Assembly: GCF_051200875.1 (NCBI RefSeq)
Contig: NZ_CP195191.1
Location: forward strand, 1,426,001 to 1,490,000
Origin: Pseudotabrizicola sp051200875
GTDB taxonomy: Bacteria; Pseudomonadota; Alphaproteobacteria; Rhodobacterales; Rhodobacteraceae
Length of the DNA: 64,000 bases
Direction of reading: 5' to 3'
In this document: in pieces, positions 34,836 to 43,099 of the stretch
How positions within the stretch are numbered: position 1 is the stretch's first letter
Layout: each line of letters starts with the position of its first letter
Notes under the pieces: generated by a model
Database searches by the model: none
Told to the model about the DNA's origin: nothing
What the model saw: only the letters and a program-made list of their open reading frames with translations
Position numbers and translations under genes: made by a program

Positions 34836-36836
34836 TTATTCGAACTCCATGATCACGTCGTCGACCTTCAGGCTGGCGCCCGGTGCGGCGTTGACTTTCT
34901 TGACCACGGCCTTCTTTTCGGCGCGGAGGATGTTTTCCATCTTCATCGCCTCGACCGTGGCCAACGCCTGACCTTCCTGAACCTCGTCGCCTTCGGCCAC
35001 GTTGATCTTCACCACCAGACCCGGCATCGGGCAGAGCAGGAAGCGCGACGTATCCGGCGGCAGCTTTTCAGGCATCAGGGCATTCAGTTCGGCCTGACGC
35101 GGCGACTGCACCAGAACCTTCAGATCGGCACCGCGCACGCGCAGGCGGAAGCCCATCGGCACCTTGCCGACTTTCAGAACCAGCGGCGTGCCATCCACGG
35201 TCAGGCGGGCCAGCGTGTCGCCCGGTGTCCAATCGCTTTCCACCCGCAGCGTATCGCCATCCGGGAAGGTCACGGTGCTGCCTGCCTTGTCGGCATCGAT
35301 GGAAACGGCGAAGGACTGCCCTTGCAGGCTGACGACCCAATCATCACCCACGCGGCGCTGGTGGTTGTCCATCGTGCCGGAAATGCGGGTGCGGCGGATT
35401 TCGGCAACCCGGTTCATCGCGGCGGCAGCGGCCGCCACGCGGCGCAGCATCTTTTCGTCCAGCGTCACGCCTTGGAAGCCTTCGGGATATTCTTCGGCGA
35501 TGAAGGCGGTGGTGATATTGCCCGATGTAAAGCGCGGGTGATCCATCACGGCCGAGCAGAACGGCAGGTTGTGACCAATGCCTTCAACCTCGAACGTGTC
35601 CAGCGCAAGGCGCATTTCTTCGATGGCATCGGCGCGGGTCGGGCCCCATGTGCACAGCTTTGCGATCATCGGGTCGTAGAACATGCTGATTTCGCCGCCT
35701 TCATAGACGCCGGTATCGTTGCGGACGATGCCGCCATCGGTCTTGCCTTCGACCGGTGGGCGATAGCGGGTCAGACGGCCAATCGAGGGCAGGAAGTTGC
35801 GGTAGGGGTCTTCGGCGTAAAGGCGGCTTTCCATCGCCCAGCCGTTGATCTTCAGGTCTTCCTGCTTAAAGGGCAGCGGCTCACCATTGGCCACGCGGAT
35901 CATCTGCTCGACAAGGTCGACACCGGTGATCAATTCAGTGACCGGGTGTTCCACCTGAAGGCGGGTGTTCATTTCAAGGAAGTAAAAGTTGCGGTTACCG
36001 TCGACGATGAATTCGACGGTGCCGGCGCTGGTATAGCCCACGGCCTTGGCCAAGGCGCAGGCCTGTTCGCCCATTGCCTTGCGGGTGGCGGCATCAAGGA
36101 AGGGCGACGGGGCCTCTTCGATGACTTTCTGGTTGCGGCGCTGGATTGAGCATTCGCGTTCGTGCAGGTAGACGCAATTGCCGTGCTTGTCGGCCAGCAC
36201 CTGAATTTCGATGTGGCGCGGTTGCGTCACGAATTTCTCGATGAAGATACGGTCATCGCCAAAGCTGTTGGCGGCTTCGTTCTTTGAGGATTCAAAGCCT
36301 TCGCGGGCCTCTTGGGCATTCCATGCGATCCGCATGCCCTTGCCGCCACCGCCAGCCGAGGCCTTGATCATCACCGGATAGCCGATCTGGTCAGAGATTT
36401 TCACGGCCTCTTCGGCATCTGCGATCAGGCCCATATAGCCCGGAACGGTGCTGACCCCGGCTTCCTGCGCGATCTTTTTCGAGGTGATCTTGTCGCCCAT
36501 GGCTTCGATGGCCGGGCTGGGCGGGCCGACGAAGACGACGCCTTCTTTTTCAAGCGCGGCGGCGAAGTTCATGTTTTCAGACAGGAAGCCGTAGCCCGGA
36601 TGGACTGCTTCGGCCCCGGTCTGGCGAATGGCATCCATGATCTTGTCGATCACGATGTAGGATTGGTTCGCGGGCGGCGGGCCGATATGGACGGCCTCAT
36701 CGGCCATCTTCACATGAAGCGCGTTGCGGTCGGCGTCGGAATAGACGGCAACCGTCTTGATCCCCATTTTCTGCGCGGATTTGATCACGCGGCAGGCGAT
36801 TTCGCCCCGGTTGGCGATCAGGATCTTCTTGAACAT
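34836..36836 (-). CDS. pccA: propionyl-CoA carboxylase alpha subunit (biotin carboxylase plus BCCP)
   Basis: A 666-residue biotin-dependent subunit. It begins MFKKILIANRGEIACRVIKS (biotin carboxylase N-domain), has the ATP-grasp KASAGGGGKGMRI, a BT linker domain and a C-terminal biotinyl domain with Lys632 in VEAMKMEN. It carboxylates its biotin from bicarbonate and ATP; the beta subunit is encoded by pccB at 39542-41074. ATG 36836 is preceded by GGGAGAG. Five small genes lie between the two subunits. Confidence 0.96.
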   Translation of the reverse strand: MFKKILIANRGEIACRVIKSAQKMGIKTVAVYSDADRNALHVKMADEAVHIGPPPANQSYIVIDKIMDAIRQTGAEAVHPGYGFLSENMNFAAALEKEGVVFVGPPSPAIEAMGDKITSKKIAQEAGVSTVPGYMGLIADAEEAVKISDQIGYPVMIKASAGGGGKGMRIAWNAQEAREGFESSKNEAANSFGDDRIFIEKFVTQPRHIEIQVLADKHGNCVYLHERECSIQRRNQKVIEEAPSPFLDAATRKAMGEQACALAKAVGYTSAGTVEFIVDGNRNFYFLEMNTRLQVEHPVTELITGVDLVEQMIRVANGEPLPFKQEDLKINGWAMESRLYAEDPYRNFLPSIGRLTRYRPPVEGKTDGGIVRNDTGVYEGGEISMFYDPMIAKLCTWGPTRADAIEEMRLALDTFEVEGIGHNLPFCSAVMDHPRFTSGNITTAFIAEEYPEGFQGVTLDEKMLRRVAAAAAAMNRVAEIRRTRISGTMDNHQRRVGDDWVVSLQGQSFAVSIDADKAGSTVTFPDGDTLRVESDWTPGDTLARLTVDGTPLVLKVGKVPMGFRLRVRGADLKVLVQSPRQAELNALMPEKLPPDTSRFLLCPMPGLVVKINVAEGDEVQEGQALATVEAMKMENILRAEKKAVVKKVNAAPGASLKVDDVIMEFE

Positions 36837-36885
36837 CGGCTCTCTCCCTTCAGTCTGCCCGGGCCGGGGCGGATTGGCATGCGAA

Positions 36886-36919
36886 AAGGCCACTCCGGGC
36901 GGGTGCCCGGAATGGCCTT
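36886..36919 (-). terminator. intrinsic terminator after the small lipoprotein gene
   Basis: AAGGCCA-C-TCCGGGC / GCCCGGA-A-TGGCCTT forms a 14-bp stem with one mismatch and a 4-nt loop; on the minus strand it ends in TTTT. It separates the glycine-zipper lipoprotein gene from pccA. Confidence 0.75.
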
Positions 36920-36964
36920 GGTGTCAGGTCAGGGCCGCGCCGAGGCGCGGCGGTCAGTGTAAGA

Positions 36965-37186
36965 TCAGTAGCGCGGGGCGCAGGGCGGCAGGCCCAGTTC
37001 GATGCCACACGTAGCCGCGCCAGCAAGCGCGCCAAGGGCTGCACCAGCGACCATGTTTTCGTCGGTTGCATCGGCGATAGCCGCGCCGACGACGGCACCG
37101 GCAAGGCCACGCTCTTGCGGGGTGGACATGCAACCGGCAAGGCCGGTGGCCAGCAGAAGGGCGATGACTGCGTTTTTCTTGAGCAT
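36965..37186 (-). CDS. small glycine-zipper lipoprotein
   Basis: A 73-residue protein with a lipoprotein signal peptide (lipobox LAGC at residues 16-19) and a short domain of small residues (GLAGAVVGAAIA, VAGAALGALAGA) resembling glycine-zipper motifs of outer-membrane lipoproteins. It ends with two cysteines in ATCGIELGLPPCAPRY. A relative lies at 58720-58980. Role unknown, probably envelope-associated. Confidence 0.75.
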   Translation of the reverse strand: MLKKNAVIALLLATGLAGCMSTPQERGLAGAVVGAAIADATDENMVAGAALGALAGAATCGIELGLPPCAPRY

Positions 37187-37535
37187 GATGATTTACTGCC
37201 TCTGATTAGGGTTTTTATTGCCCGCGAGGATAGACCATCTGCCTTTGCAGGAAAGGGGAAAAACCGGGTTTCCGCCACACAAGCGCGTGCGTTGGCAAGG
37301 ACTTGCCCAATCCGGAGGTCGCGCTTTGCAAAAGGGGTTGGCCCGGCGGTGGAGACGCCGGACCAATAGGTTGGGGAAGTAGTTCTGCTGTGGAAGATCG
37401 GCGCGGGATAAGGGAATGCGCACGATCTCGACTTATGGTTGCGGGTTGCCGACGCAAAAGCAACGCGGAAATCTGCGCCAGAGAACGCTCCGGCGGCAGA
37501 TTGCCAATGGCTGCGATTGACCGGCAAAAACGCGC
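37187..37535 (-). other. intergenic region with hairpin
   Basis: About 350 nt without a gene. A hairpin at 37338-37366 (TTGG-C-CCGGCG / CGCCGG-A-CCAA, 7-nt loop) is followed on the minus strand by CCCCTTTTG and may end the 133-residue gene's transcript. It also holds the promoter of the small lipoprotein gene. No RNA gene recognised. Confidence 0.45.
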
Positions 37536-37937
37536 TCATTCGTCGTCATCCTCCCAGTCGTCATCTTCCCAAGCCTGCTCTTCGGCATCGGGGGCAAAGA
37601 CCTCGGGGAAGCTGACTTGCGCCTTTTTCAGGTCGATCCTGAGAAGCGCGTCGTAGGACTGCGGATCAAACGGGTCTTCGGCAGGAACAACTTCGCGGCC
37701 AAAAAGCCAAGACAGGCGCCCGGCATCCAGATTGCCGCGTTCAAAGGTTTCTTCGCCGAAATAATTCCACAGCGCCTTCATGAAAGCGGCATCGGCAAGC
37801 CGGTCGGTGTGCTTGCGATCCTTATAGCGCTCGCGCCGAATGATCTTGGCGGCGCCTTCCTTGCGGTTTTCGCGACGGATGGTGAATTGGAAATCGGTGC
37901 CGGTCAGGCGGCTTGGGAAACCGCGATGCTTCAGCAT
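37536..37937 (-). CDS. conserved hypothetical protein with acidic tail
   Basis: A 133-residue cytoplasmic protein. The N-terminal half is basic (FTIRRENRKEGAAKIIRRER, RYKDRKHTDRLAD) and the C-terminus strongly acidic (AEEQAWEDDDWEDDDE). I do not recognise a domain. From memory, similar genes occur near pcc genes in Rhodobacteraceae, but no functional link is known. Confidence 0.7.
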   Translation of the reverse strand: MLKHRGFPSRLTGTDFQFTIRRENRKEGAAKIIRRERYKDRKHTDRLADAAFMKALWNYFGEETFERGNLDAGRLSWLFGREVVPAEDPFDPQSYDALLRIDLKKAQVSFPEVFAPDAEEQAWEDDDWEDDDE

Positions 37938-38024
37938 GCTGCACCTCCGGCCACCAGGGCGAGATTTGGCGCAGCGAAGCGGGCGGGCCGCGCCGGGATG
38001 ACCCCGACAGCCCGCCCGAAGAGA

Positions 38025-38162
38025 TTACTTGTACTTGCCGGTGTAGGTCGGCTCGGCCGAAACCGGTTCGTCAACATAGACGACTTCGGCTTCTTTCTTG
38101 GCGCAGGCTGCGATGAAAGCGACCATGCAGAAAGCCAGCAAAGTTTTCGTGCTCTTAGACAT
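38025..38162 (-). CDS. 45-residue lipoprotein
   Basis: A short gene encoding MSKSTKTLLAFCMVAFIAAC then AKKEAEVVYVDEPVSAEPTY and TGKYK. The lipobox IAAC ends at Cys20, leaving a 25-residue acidic, Pro/Tyr-containing mature peptide. The ATG at 38162 has AGGAG 6 nt upstream. Signal, lipobox and ribosome-binding site together make it a convincing gene despite its size. Role unknown; probably membrane-anchored in the periplasm. Confidence 0.75.
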   Translation of the reverse strand: MSKSTKTLLAFCMVAFIAACAKKEAEVVYVDEPVSAEPTYTGKYK

Positions 38163-38376
38163 CCTCTACTCCTGTATTCTTGGAGAGCCGCCCGTGGAAC
38201 TGCCCACAGGTTCAGCCCCCGATGCGAGGCAACGGCCGCTTGGGTTCGGCCTATGGAAACAATATCCCAGATCGAACTCTGAGGATATGCACAGTTAGCC
38301 AAGATTACAGGCTGTGTCGCCGCTACATCAGAGCCTAGGCGGAAGGACGCCGATGAAACCACATATGGTATGCGCA

Positions 38377-38757
38377 TTAGTACATCTCCCAAATGCAGTT
38401 GTCGTTTTCGAAGCCGAACGCCTCGAAGAATTGGGTGGCTTCGGGGGCGCTCTCGCCAAAAGGCACCGGACGGTCGGACAAGGAGATGATGATTTGTTGC
38501 GGAACCGGCCCCGTATTCGGCAGGCGCGGCAACGCATATTCCTTGCACAGGTGCATCATGTCGCCTGCCGCCACCTCGTATTCAACGGTGCCTCCGTCCC
38601 GAGAGATCTGGGGGGCAAGGAAGCGAAAGCGAAAGGTCAGGCCCTCGGGCCCTTGTTCATTCCAGATCACATCCAAAAGCGTGACCAACTGCCCCGAGGG
38701 GACCGGGATCGGTTCGGACTGAGCGGCGTCAACTGCGGTCATCGGGTCATTCGTCAT
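38377..38757 (-). CDS. DUF6497-like conserved protein
   Basis: A 126-residue protein with the pattern IPVPSGQLVTLLDVIWNE, a central RFRFLAPQI and ADMMHLCKEYALPRL, and QQIIISLSDRPVPFGESAPE, which I recall as the Rhodobacterales DUF6497 family (sometimes misnamed acetolactate synthase). It has two cysteines and no clear signal peptide from this start. The start overlaps the methyltransferase stop by 4 nt. Function unknown. Confidence 0.72.
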   Translation of the reverse strand: MTNDPMTAVDAAQSEPIPVPSGQLVTLLDVIWNEQGPEGLTFRFRFLAPQISRDGGTVEYEVAAGDMMHLCKEYALPRLPNTGPVPQQIIISLSDRPVPFGESAPEATQFFEAFGFENDNCIWEMY

Positions 38758-39515
38758 GCGCTGCCCCCTTTCCGCAACAGAACCCGACGCGCCTTGGGAG
38801 GTGCGGGCAGATCGGTCAGCGTGCCGAGTTTAGCAAGCTTGTCTGCCTGTTCTGCCGCGCTGGTTTCGCGCAGGTCAAAGATTGCAGACCCGTTGGGCGC
38901 AAGAGCGGTTTCGAGGAAGGGAATGTACAGGTCCACAGGGTAGTGGAAACCGCAGGAAAGAAAACTGACCGCAAGATCAACCGGACCTGCTGTTTCGGGG
39001 GCGGTTTCGCGAGGGTTCAGGGTGGTGATCCGGTCGGATGCGACACCATTCGCCTCAAGCAAGGCGCGTGCGACCGCCAAGCTGGAATAGGCCGCACCCT
39101 CCATCGCAAAGCCGAAATGGCGGCGTTCGTTTGATTCCAGATCAATCAGCAAGAGCTGCGCGTTCAGGTCACGCGCCAGAAACAGATCAAAGAGCGCATA
39201 TCCACAGCCGATATCGGCGACCCGCTTGGGCGCAAGTTCAGCCAAAAGCGGGCGCAGGGCGCGATATTCGGCACGGATGACACCTGCCGCACGCCGCGCC
39301 ACGTTAAGGCCCAGGTCATCAATCACAGCATTGATCGGTGCCTCATCCCGCGCCTTCCACGCCCGGATCACAGTGCCCGAGCGCGGACGGTCAAACATGA
39401 CTTCGGACCGTTGCAGGATCAGGTTCAACAGATCGTCGCGGGCCAGGCTGGAAAAATCCAAGCCCTGAACCGCGGCATCTGCCGCCTCTGCCCCGATGTC
39501 GATCGCCAATTGCAT
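38754..39515 (-). CDS. class I SAM-dependent methyltransferase-like protein
   Basis: A 253-residue protein with a Rossmann-type SAM motif VADIGCGYALFDLFLA (about residues 98-113) and acidic loop LLLIDLESNERRHF, preceded by a helical N-terminal domain. The architecture recalls 16S rRNA (FmrO-like) or small-molecule methyltransferases, but the target is unknown. Its AAGGGG ribosome-binding site lies in a hairpin arm paired with the last codons of pccB, implying coupling to pccB translation. Confidence 0.75.
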   Translation of the reverse strand: MQLAIDIGAEAADAAVQGLDFSSLARDDLLNLILQRSEVMFDRPRSGTVIRAWKARDEAPINAVIDDLGLNVARRAAGVIRAEYRALRPLLAELAPKRVADIGCGYALFDLFLARDLNAQLLLIDLESNERRHFGFAMEGAAYSSLAVARALLEANGVASDRITTLNPRETAPETAGPVDLAVSFLSCGFHYPVDLYIPFLETALAPNGSAIFDLRETSAAEQADKLAKLGTLTDLPAPPKARRVLLRKGGSA

Positions 39516-39522
39516 GTGGATA

Positions 39523-39550
39523 CCCCTTTAAGAAAACCTCATTAAAGGGG
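39523..39550 (-). promoter_or_regulatory. hairpin covering pccB stop and the next gene's ribosome-binding site
   Basis: CCCCTTTAA (39550-39542, last pccB codons and stop) pairs perfectly with TTAAAGGGG (39531-39523) over a 10-nt loop. The second arm holds the AAGGGG ribosome-binding site of the methyltransferase, 7 nt before its ATG (39515). Confidence 0.7.
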
Positions 39551-41074
39551 GATGTTATCGTGTTTCTTCCACGGGTTCGCCAGCTTCTTTGTGCGCAGGG
39601 CAGCAAAGGCGCGGGCGACACGACGGCGGGTCGAATGCGGGCGAATGACCTCGTCGATAAAGCCCTTTTCAGCGGCCACGAAGGGGTTTGCAAAACGGTC
39701 TTCGTAATCCTTGGTGCGCTGCGCGATCTTTTCCTTGTCGGCCAATTCGCTGCGGTAAAGGATTTCGGTCGCGCCCTTGGCCCCCATGACGGCGATTTCT
39801 GCCGTGGGCCAGGCATAGTTGAAGTCCCCGCGCAGGTGCTTGGACGCCATAACGTCATAGGCACCACCATAGGCCTTGCGCGTGATGACGGTGACTTTTG
39901 GCACGGTCGCCTCGCCATAGGCGAAGAGAAGCTTTGCGCCGTGCTTGATGACACCGCCATATTCCTGGCTGGTACCGGGAAGGAAGCCGGGAACGTCAAC
40001 CAAGGTCAGGATCGGAATTTCAAAGGCATCGCAGAAACGGACAAAGCGTGCGGCTTTGCGGCTGCTGTCGATGTCAAGGCAGCCCGCAAGGACCATCGGC
40101 TGGTTGGCGACGACGCCCACCGACTGGCCTTCGATGCGGATGAAGCCGGTGATGATGTTGCCCGCATAATCGCGCTGGATTTCAAAGAAATCGCCCTCAT
40201 CCGCGATTTTCACGATCAGCTCTTTCATGTCATAGGGCTGGTTCGGATTGTCGGGGATCAGCGTATCAAGGCTTTCTTCAACGCGGCCCGGTTCATCAAA
40301 GAACGGGCGCACAGGGGCCTTTTCGCGGTTGTTCAGCGGCAGGAAGTCGATCAGGCGACGGGTTTCGGCAATGGCTTCGACATCGTTTTCAAAGGCACCA
40401 TCGGCGACCGAGGATTTCTTGGTATGCGTAGACGCGCCGCCAAGTTCTTCGGCCGTGACCTGTTCGTTGGTGACGGTTTTCACCACGTCAGGTCCGGTCA
40501 CGAACATATAGGACGTGTCTTTGACCATGAAGATGAAGTCGGTCATCGCGGGCGAATAGACGGCACCACCGGCGCAAGGGCCCATGATGAGACTGATCTG
40601 CGGCACAACGCCCGAAGCCATGATGTTGCGCTGGAATACCTCGGCATAGCCGGCGAGAGAGGCCACGCCTTCCTGAATACGCGCACCGCCAGAATCGTTC
40701 ATGCCGATCACCGGCGCGCCATTTTGCAGCGCCATATCCATGATCTTGCAGATTTTCTGCGCGTGGGTTTCCGATAGCGAGCCGCCAAAGACGGTGAAGT
40801 CTTGGCTAAAGACATAGACCATCCGGCCATTGACCGTGCCCCAGCCCGTTACCACGCCGTCCCCCGGTGGGCGGTCATCCTGCATACCGAAATCGGTGCA
40901 ACGATGGGCCACAAACATGTCGAATTCCTCAAAGGACCCCTCATCAAGCAAAAGCTCGATCCGTTCGCGCGCGGTCAGCTTGCCTTTGGCATGCTGCGCG
41001 TCGATGCGGCGCTGCCCCCCCCCTTGGCGGGCGATGTTGCGGCGATCTTCCAGTTCCTGCAGGATATCTTTCAT
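39542..41074 (-). CDS. pccB: propionyl-CoA carboxylase beta subunit
   Basis: A 510-residue carboxyltransferase subunit transferring CO2 from biotin on PccA to propionyl-CoA, forming (S)-methylmalonyl-CoA. Crotonase-fold halves are clear: NDSGGARIQEGV and GPCAGGAVYSPA (first acyl-CoA oxyanion hole), and VPGFLPGTSQEYGGVIKHGA with KAYGGAYDVMASK in the second. ATG 41074 follows GGGAGG at 9 nt. TTTGC/GCAAA sites stand upstream, matching control by the ScfR-type regulator at 43100. Confidence 0.96.
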   Translation of the reverse strand: MKDILQELEDRRNIARQGGGQRRIDAQHAKGKLTARERIELLLDEGSFEEFDMFVAHRCTDFGMQDDRPPGDGVVTGWGTVNGRMVYVFSQDFTVFGGSLSETHAQKICKIMDMALQNGAPVIGMNDSGGARIQEGVASLAGYAEVFQRNIMASGVVPQISLIMGPCAGGAVYSPAMTDFIFMVKDTSYMFVTGPDVVKTVTNEQVTAEELGGASTHTKKSSVADGAFENDVEAIAETRRLIDFLPLNNREKAPVRPFFDEPGRVEESLDTLIPDNPNQPYDMKELIVKIADEGDFFEIQRDYAGNIITGFIRIEGQSVGVVANQPMVLAGCLDIDSSRKAARFVRFCDAFEIPILTLVDVPGFLPGTSQEYGGVIKHGAKLLFAYGEATVPKVTVITRKAYGGAYDVMASKHLRGDFNYAWPTAEIAVMGAKGATEILYRSELADKEKIAQRTKDYEDRFANPFVAAEKGFIDEVIRPHSTRRRVARAFAALRTKKLANPWKKHDNIPL

Positions 41075-41172
41075 GGCGGCGTCCCTCCCCTTGCGGATGG
41101 CGCACAATAGGCAAGGCTGACGGCGCAATAAAGAAGATTCCCGTAAATTTGCATAATCTTGACAGATCTCTA

Positions 41173-41195
41173 TTTGCTAATTGCAAATCAGCAAA
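41173..41195 (-). promoter_or_regulatory. PccR-type operator before pccB
   Basis: TTTGC-TAA-TTGCAAA-TCA-GCAAA forms a near-symmetrical array of TTTGC/GCAAA half-sites. On the minus strand a TTAGCA / GATTAT promoter-like pair overlaps it. R. sphaeroides PccR is reported, as I recall, to bind spaced TTTGCAAA motifs before pccB. Confidence 0.55.
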
Positions 41196-41357
41196 TTCAC
41201 CAAAAAGCCAAGAAAAACAGCCGATGCTTCCTCTTGTGGGTTTGGGGCAGCGGCAGGCCGCACCATGACGGTGCCTTGGACGTCCAAAATGCCGCATCCT
41301 GCCTTGTCTCGGCTTGCCGCTTGGATATAGCTCGGCCAAACATCTCGGAGTGCGCCG

Positions 41358-41708
41358 ATGTCTTTGCCTGTTCCTGTCGTCACCATCGGCCTGCTGCTGG
41401 CAAGCAATGTGTTCATGACCTTTGCGTGGTATGGCCACCTGAAGTTCAAGACGGCGCCCTTGCTTCTGGTCATCTTTGCAAGCTGGGGCATCGCGCTGTT
41501 TGAATATCTGCTGCAGGTGCCCGCCAACCGGATTGGTCACGGTCATTTCAGCGCGGCCGAATTGAAGACCATTCAAGAGGTGCTGACGCTGTCTGTCTTT
41601 GCCGTCTTTTCAGTGACTTACCTAAAAGAACCACTGACCTGGAACCATTTTGTCGGCTTTGGTTTTATCGCGCTGGGGGCGTTTTTCATTTTCCACAAAT
41701 GGGCGTAG
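41358..41708 (+). CDS. DUF486 family small membrane protein
   Basis: A 116-residue protein with four membrane helices, typical of the DUF486 branch of the drug/metabolite transporter clan: ASNVFMTFAWYGHLKF, SWGIALFEYLLQVPANRIGH and a C-terminal VGFGFIALGAFFIFH. It may form a dimeric transporter; no substrate is known. It is divergent from pccB. Confidence 0.88.
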   Translation: MSLPVPVVTIGLLLASNVFMTFAWYGHLKFKTAPLLLVIFASWGIALFEYLLQVPANRIGHGHFSAAELKTIQEVLTLSVFAVFSVTYLKEPLTWNHFVGFGFIALGAFFIFHKWA

Positions 41709-41771
41709 GCGCACAGACCAGTCTGCTGGAATGGCGTGGACAAAGGGTTTGGTCAGGCATAGGTCATTTGC

Positions 41772-42983
41772 ATGACCCAAAGCCGATTTCTGGACCGTAG
41801 CACGCCCCCGCATATCGCCACCCTGATCTTGATGGCGGGTTTGTCGGCGCTGACGATGAATATTTTCCTTCCGTCGCTGCCGGGAATGGCGGCGTGGTTT
41901 CAGGCACCCTATGCGCTGATGCAGTTGTCGGTTGCGCTTTATTTGGGCCTTTCGGCCGTTCTGCAAATTCTGATCGGGCCGATTTCTGATCGCTATGGGC
42001 GGCGCAAGACGATGATCGGTGCGCTTATCCTGTTTCTGCTGGCGACGGTCGGCACGCTTTTGGCCCCGACGGCAGGCGTCTTTCTGGCCTTTCGCATGGC
42101 GCAGGCGGTGATTGCGGCCGGTATGGTGCTCAGCCGGGCAATCGTCCGCGATATGGTTTCAGACGCGCAAGCCGCAAGCATGATCGGCTATGTCACCATG
42201 GGAATGAGCATCGTCCCCATGATCGGGCCGGTCTTGGGCGGCTTTCTGGATGAATGGATCGGCTGGCAGGCGAATTTCGCGTTGCTTTTGGTTCTGGGGA
42301 TTGTCGTGCTGGGGCTTGTCTGGGCCGATCAGGGCGAAACGGCCAAGATGAAGCAGGTTTCGCTGTCAGATCAGATCAAGCAATACCCTGCGCTTTTGGC
42401 CTCTCAAAGGTTCTGGGGCTATGTTCTGTGTGCCGGGTTCAGCTCTGGAACCTTCTTCGCCTATCTTGGCGGTGCGCCTTATGTCGGAAATGAAGTCTTC
42501 AAGCTGAGTTCTTCCGAAATCGGGGCGCTCTTTGCCCTGACGGCGATTGGATATGCTGCGGGCAATTTCTTTGCCGGGCGCTATTCCGTTCGGATCGGAC
42601 TGAACAGGATGATCCTTTTGGGTGCGCTGGTCTGCACCTTCGGGTTGGGTTTGCTGCTGCTTTTGACTTTGGCCGGAATCCACTCGGCACTGGTCTTTTT
42701 CAGCTTTACGATGTTCGTGGGCCTTGGCAATGGCATCACGCTGCCCAATGCCAATGCGGGGATGTTGTCCGTCAAGCCTGAGCTTGCCGGAACGGCCTCT
42801 GGTCTGGGCGGGGCGATCCAGATCGGCAGTGGCGCTGCCCTTGCGGCCTTTACCGGGATGCTGCTGACACCGGGCTCGACCGAAATGCCCTTGGTCATCG
42901 TGATGCTCGTCTCGGCCTCGCTGGCAGTCGTGTCGATCCTGTGGGTGCTGAGGCGCGCGAAAGCGCTTGGCTTGTCAGGTTGA
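41772..42983 (+). CDS. Bcr/CflA-type MFS drug exporter
   Basis: A 403-residue major facilitator with twelve hydrophobic segments. The MFS motif A GPISDRYGRRKTMI lies between helices 2 and 3 and the antiporter motif C region is MGMSIVPMIGPVLGGFL. The Bcr/CflA subfamily is a proton-driven multidrug exporter group; the actual substrate is unknown. The stop is 4 nt before a pair of palindromes that may act as terminator. Confidence 0.88.
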   Translation: MTQSRFLDRSTPPHIATLILMAGLSALTMNIFLPSLPGMAAWFQAPYALMQLSVALYLGLSAVLQILIGPISDRYGRRKTMIGALILFLLATVGTLLAPTAGVFLAFRMAQAVIAAGMVLSRAIVRDMVSDAQAASMIGYVTMGMSIVPMIGPVLGGFLDEWIGWQANFALLLVLGIVVLGLVWADQGETAKMKQVSLSDQIKQYPALLASQRFWGYVLCAGFSSGTFFAYLGGAPYVGNEVFKLSSSEIGALFALTAIGYAAGNFFAGRYSVRIGLNRMILLGALVCTFGLGLLLLLTLAGIHSALVFFSFTMFVGLGNGITLPNANAGMLSVKPELAGTASGLGGAIQIGSGAALAAFTGMLLTPGSTEMPLVIVMLVSASLAVVSILWVLRRAKALGLSG

Positions 42984-42986
42984 CCA

Positions 42987-43030
42987 CAAATTTCTTTGAA
43001 GAAATTTGCAAAATCCTTGCAAGGATTTTG
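42987..43030 (+). repeat. two abutting 22-bp palindromes before pccR
   Basis: 42987-43008 (CAAATTTCTTTG... central mismatch only) and 43009-43030 (CAAAATCCTTG plus exact complement) touch end to end. Their junction creates a TTTGCAAA at 43005-43012. They follow the MFS stop by 4 nt and precede the pccR ATG by 70 nt. Confidence 0.75.
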
Positions 43031-43056
43031 GCGCGATATCCGATATTGACGGCCGA

Positions 43057-43064
43057 TTTGCAAA
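43057..43064 (+). promoter_or_regulatory. second TTTGCAAA site before pccR
   Basis: TTTGCAAA at 43057-43064, 52 bp (about five helical turns) from the one at 43005-43012. A weak TTGACG -35 lies at 43046-43051, so binding here could repress pccR. Confidence 0.45.
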
Positions 43065-43099
43065 GTTGACAATGGCTCTGTCCGCGAGCGGGAGGGATC

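Noticed and set aside
37931..38548. 205-codon minus-strand frame over the 45-residue lipoprotein gene
   Set aside because: It lacks domain features, while the overlapping short frame has a signal peptide, lipobox and ribosome-binding site.
39560..40777. 405-codon plus-strand open frame
   Set aside because: Antisense to pccB, whose own frame has all carboxyltransferase motifs.
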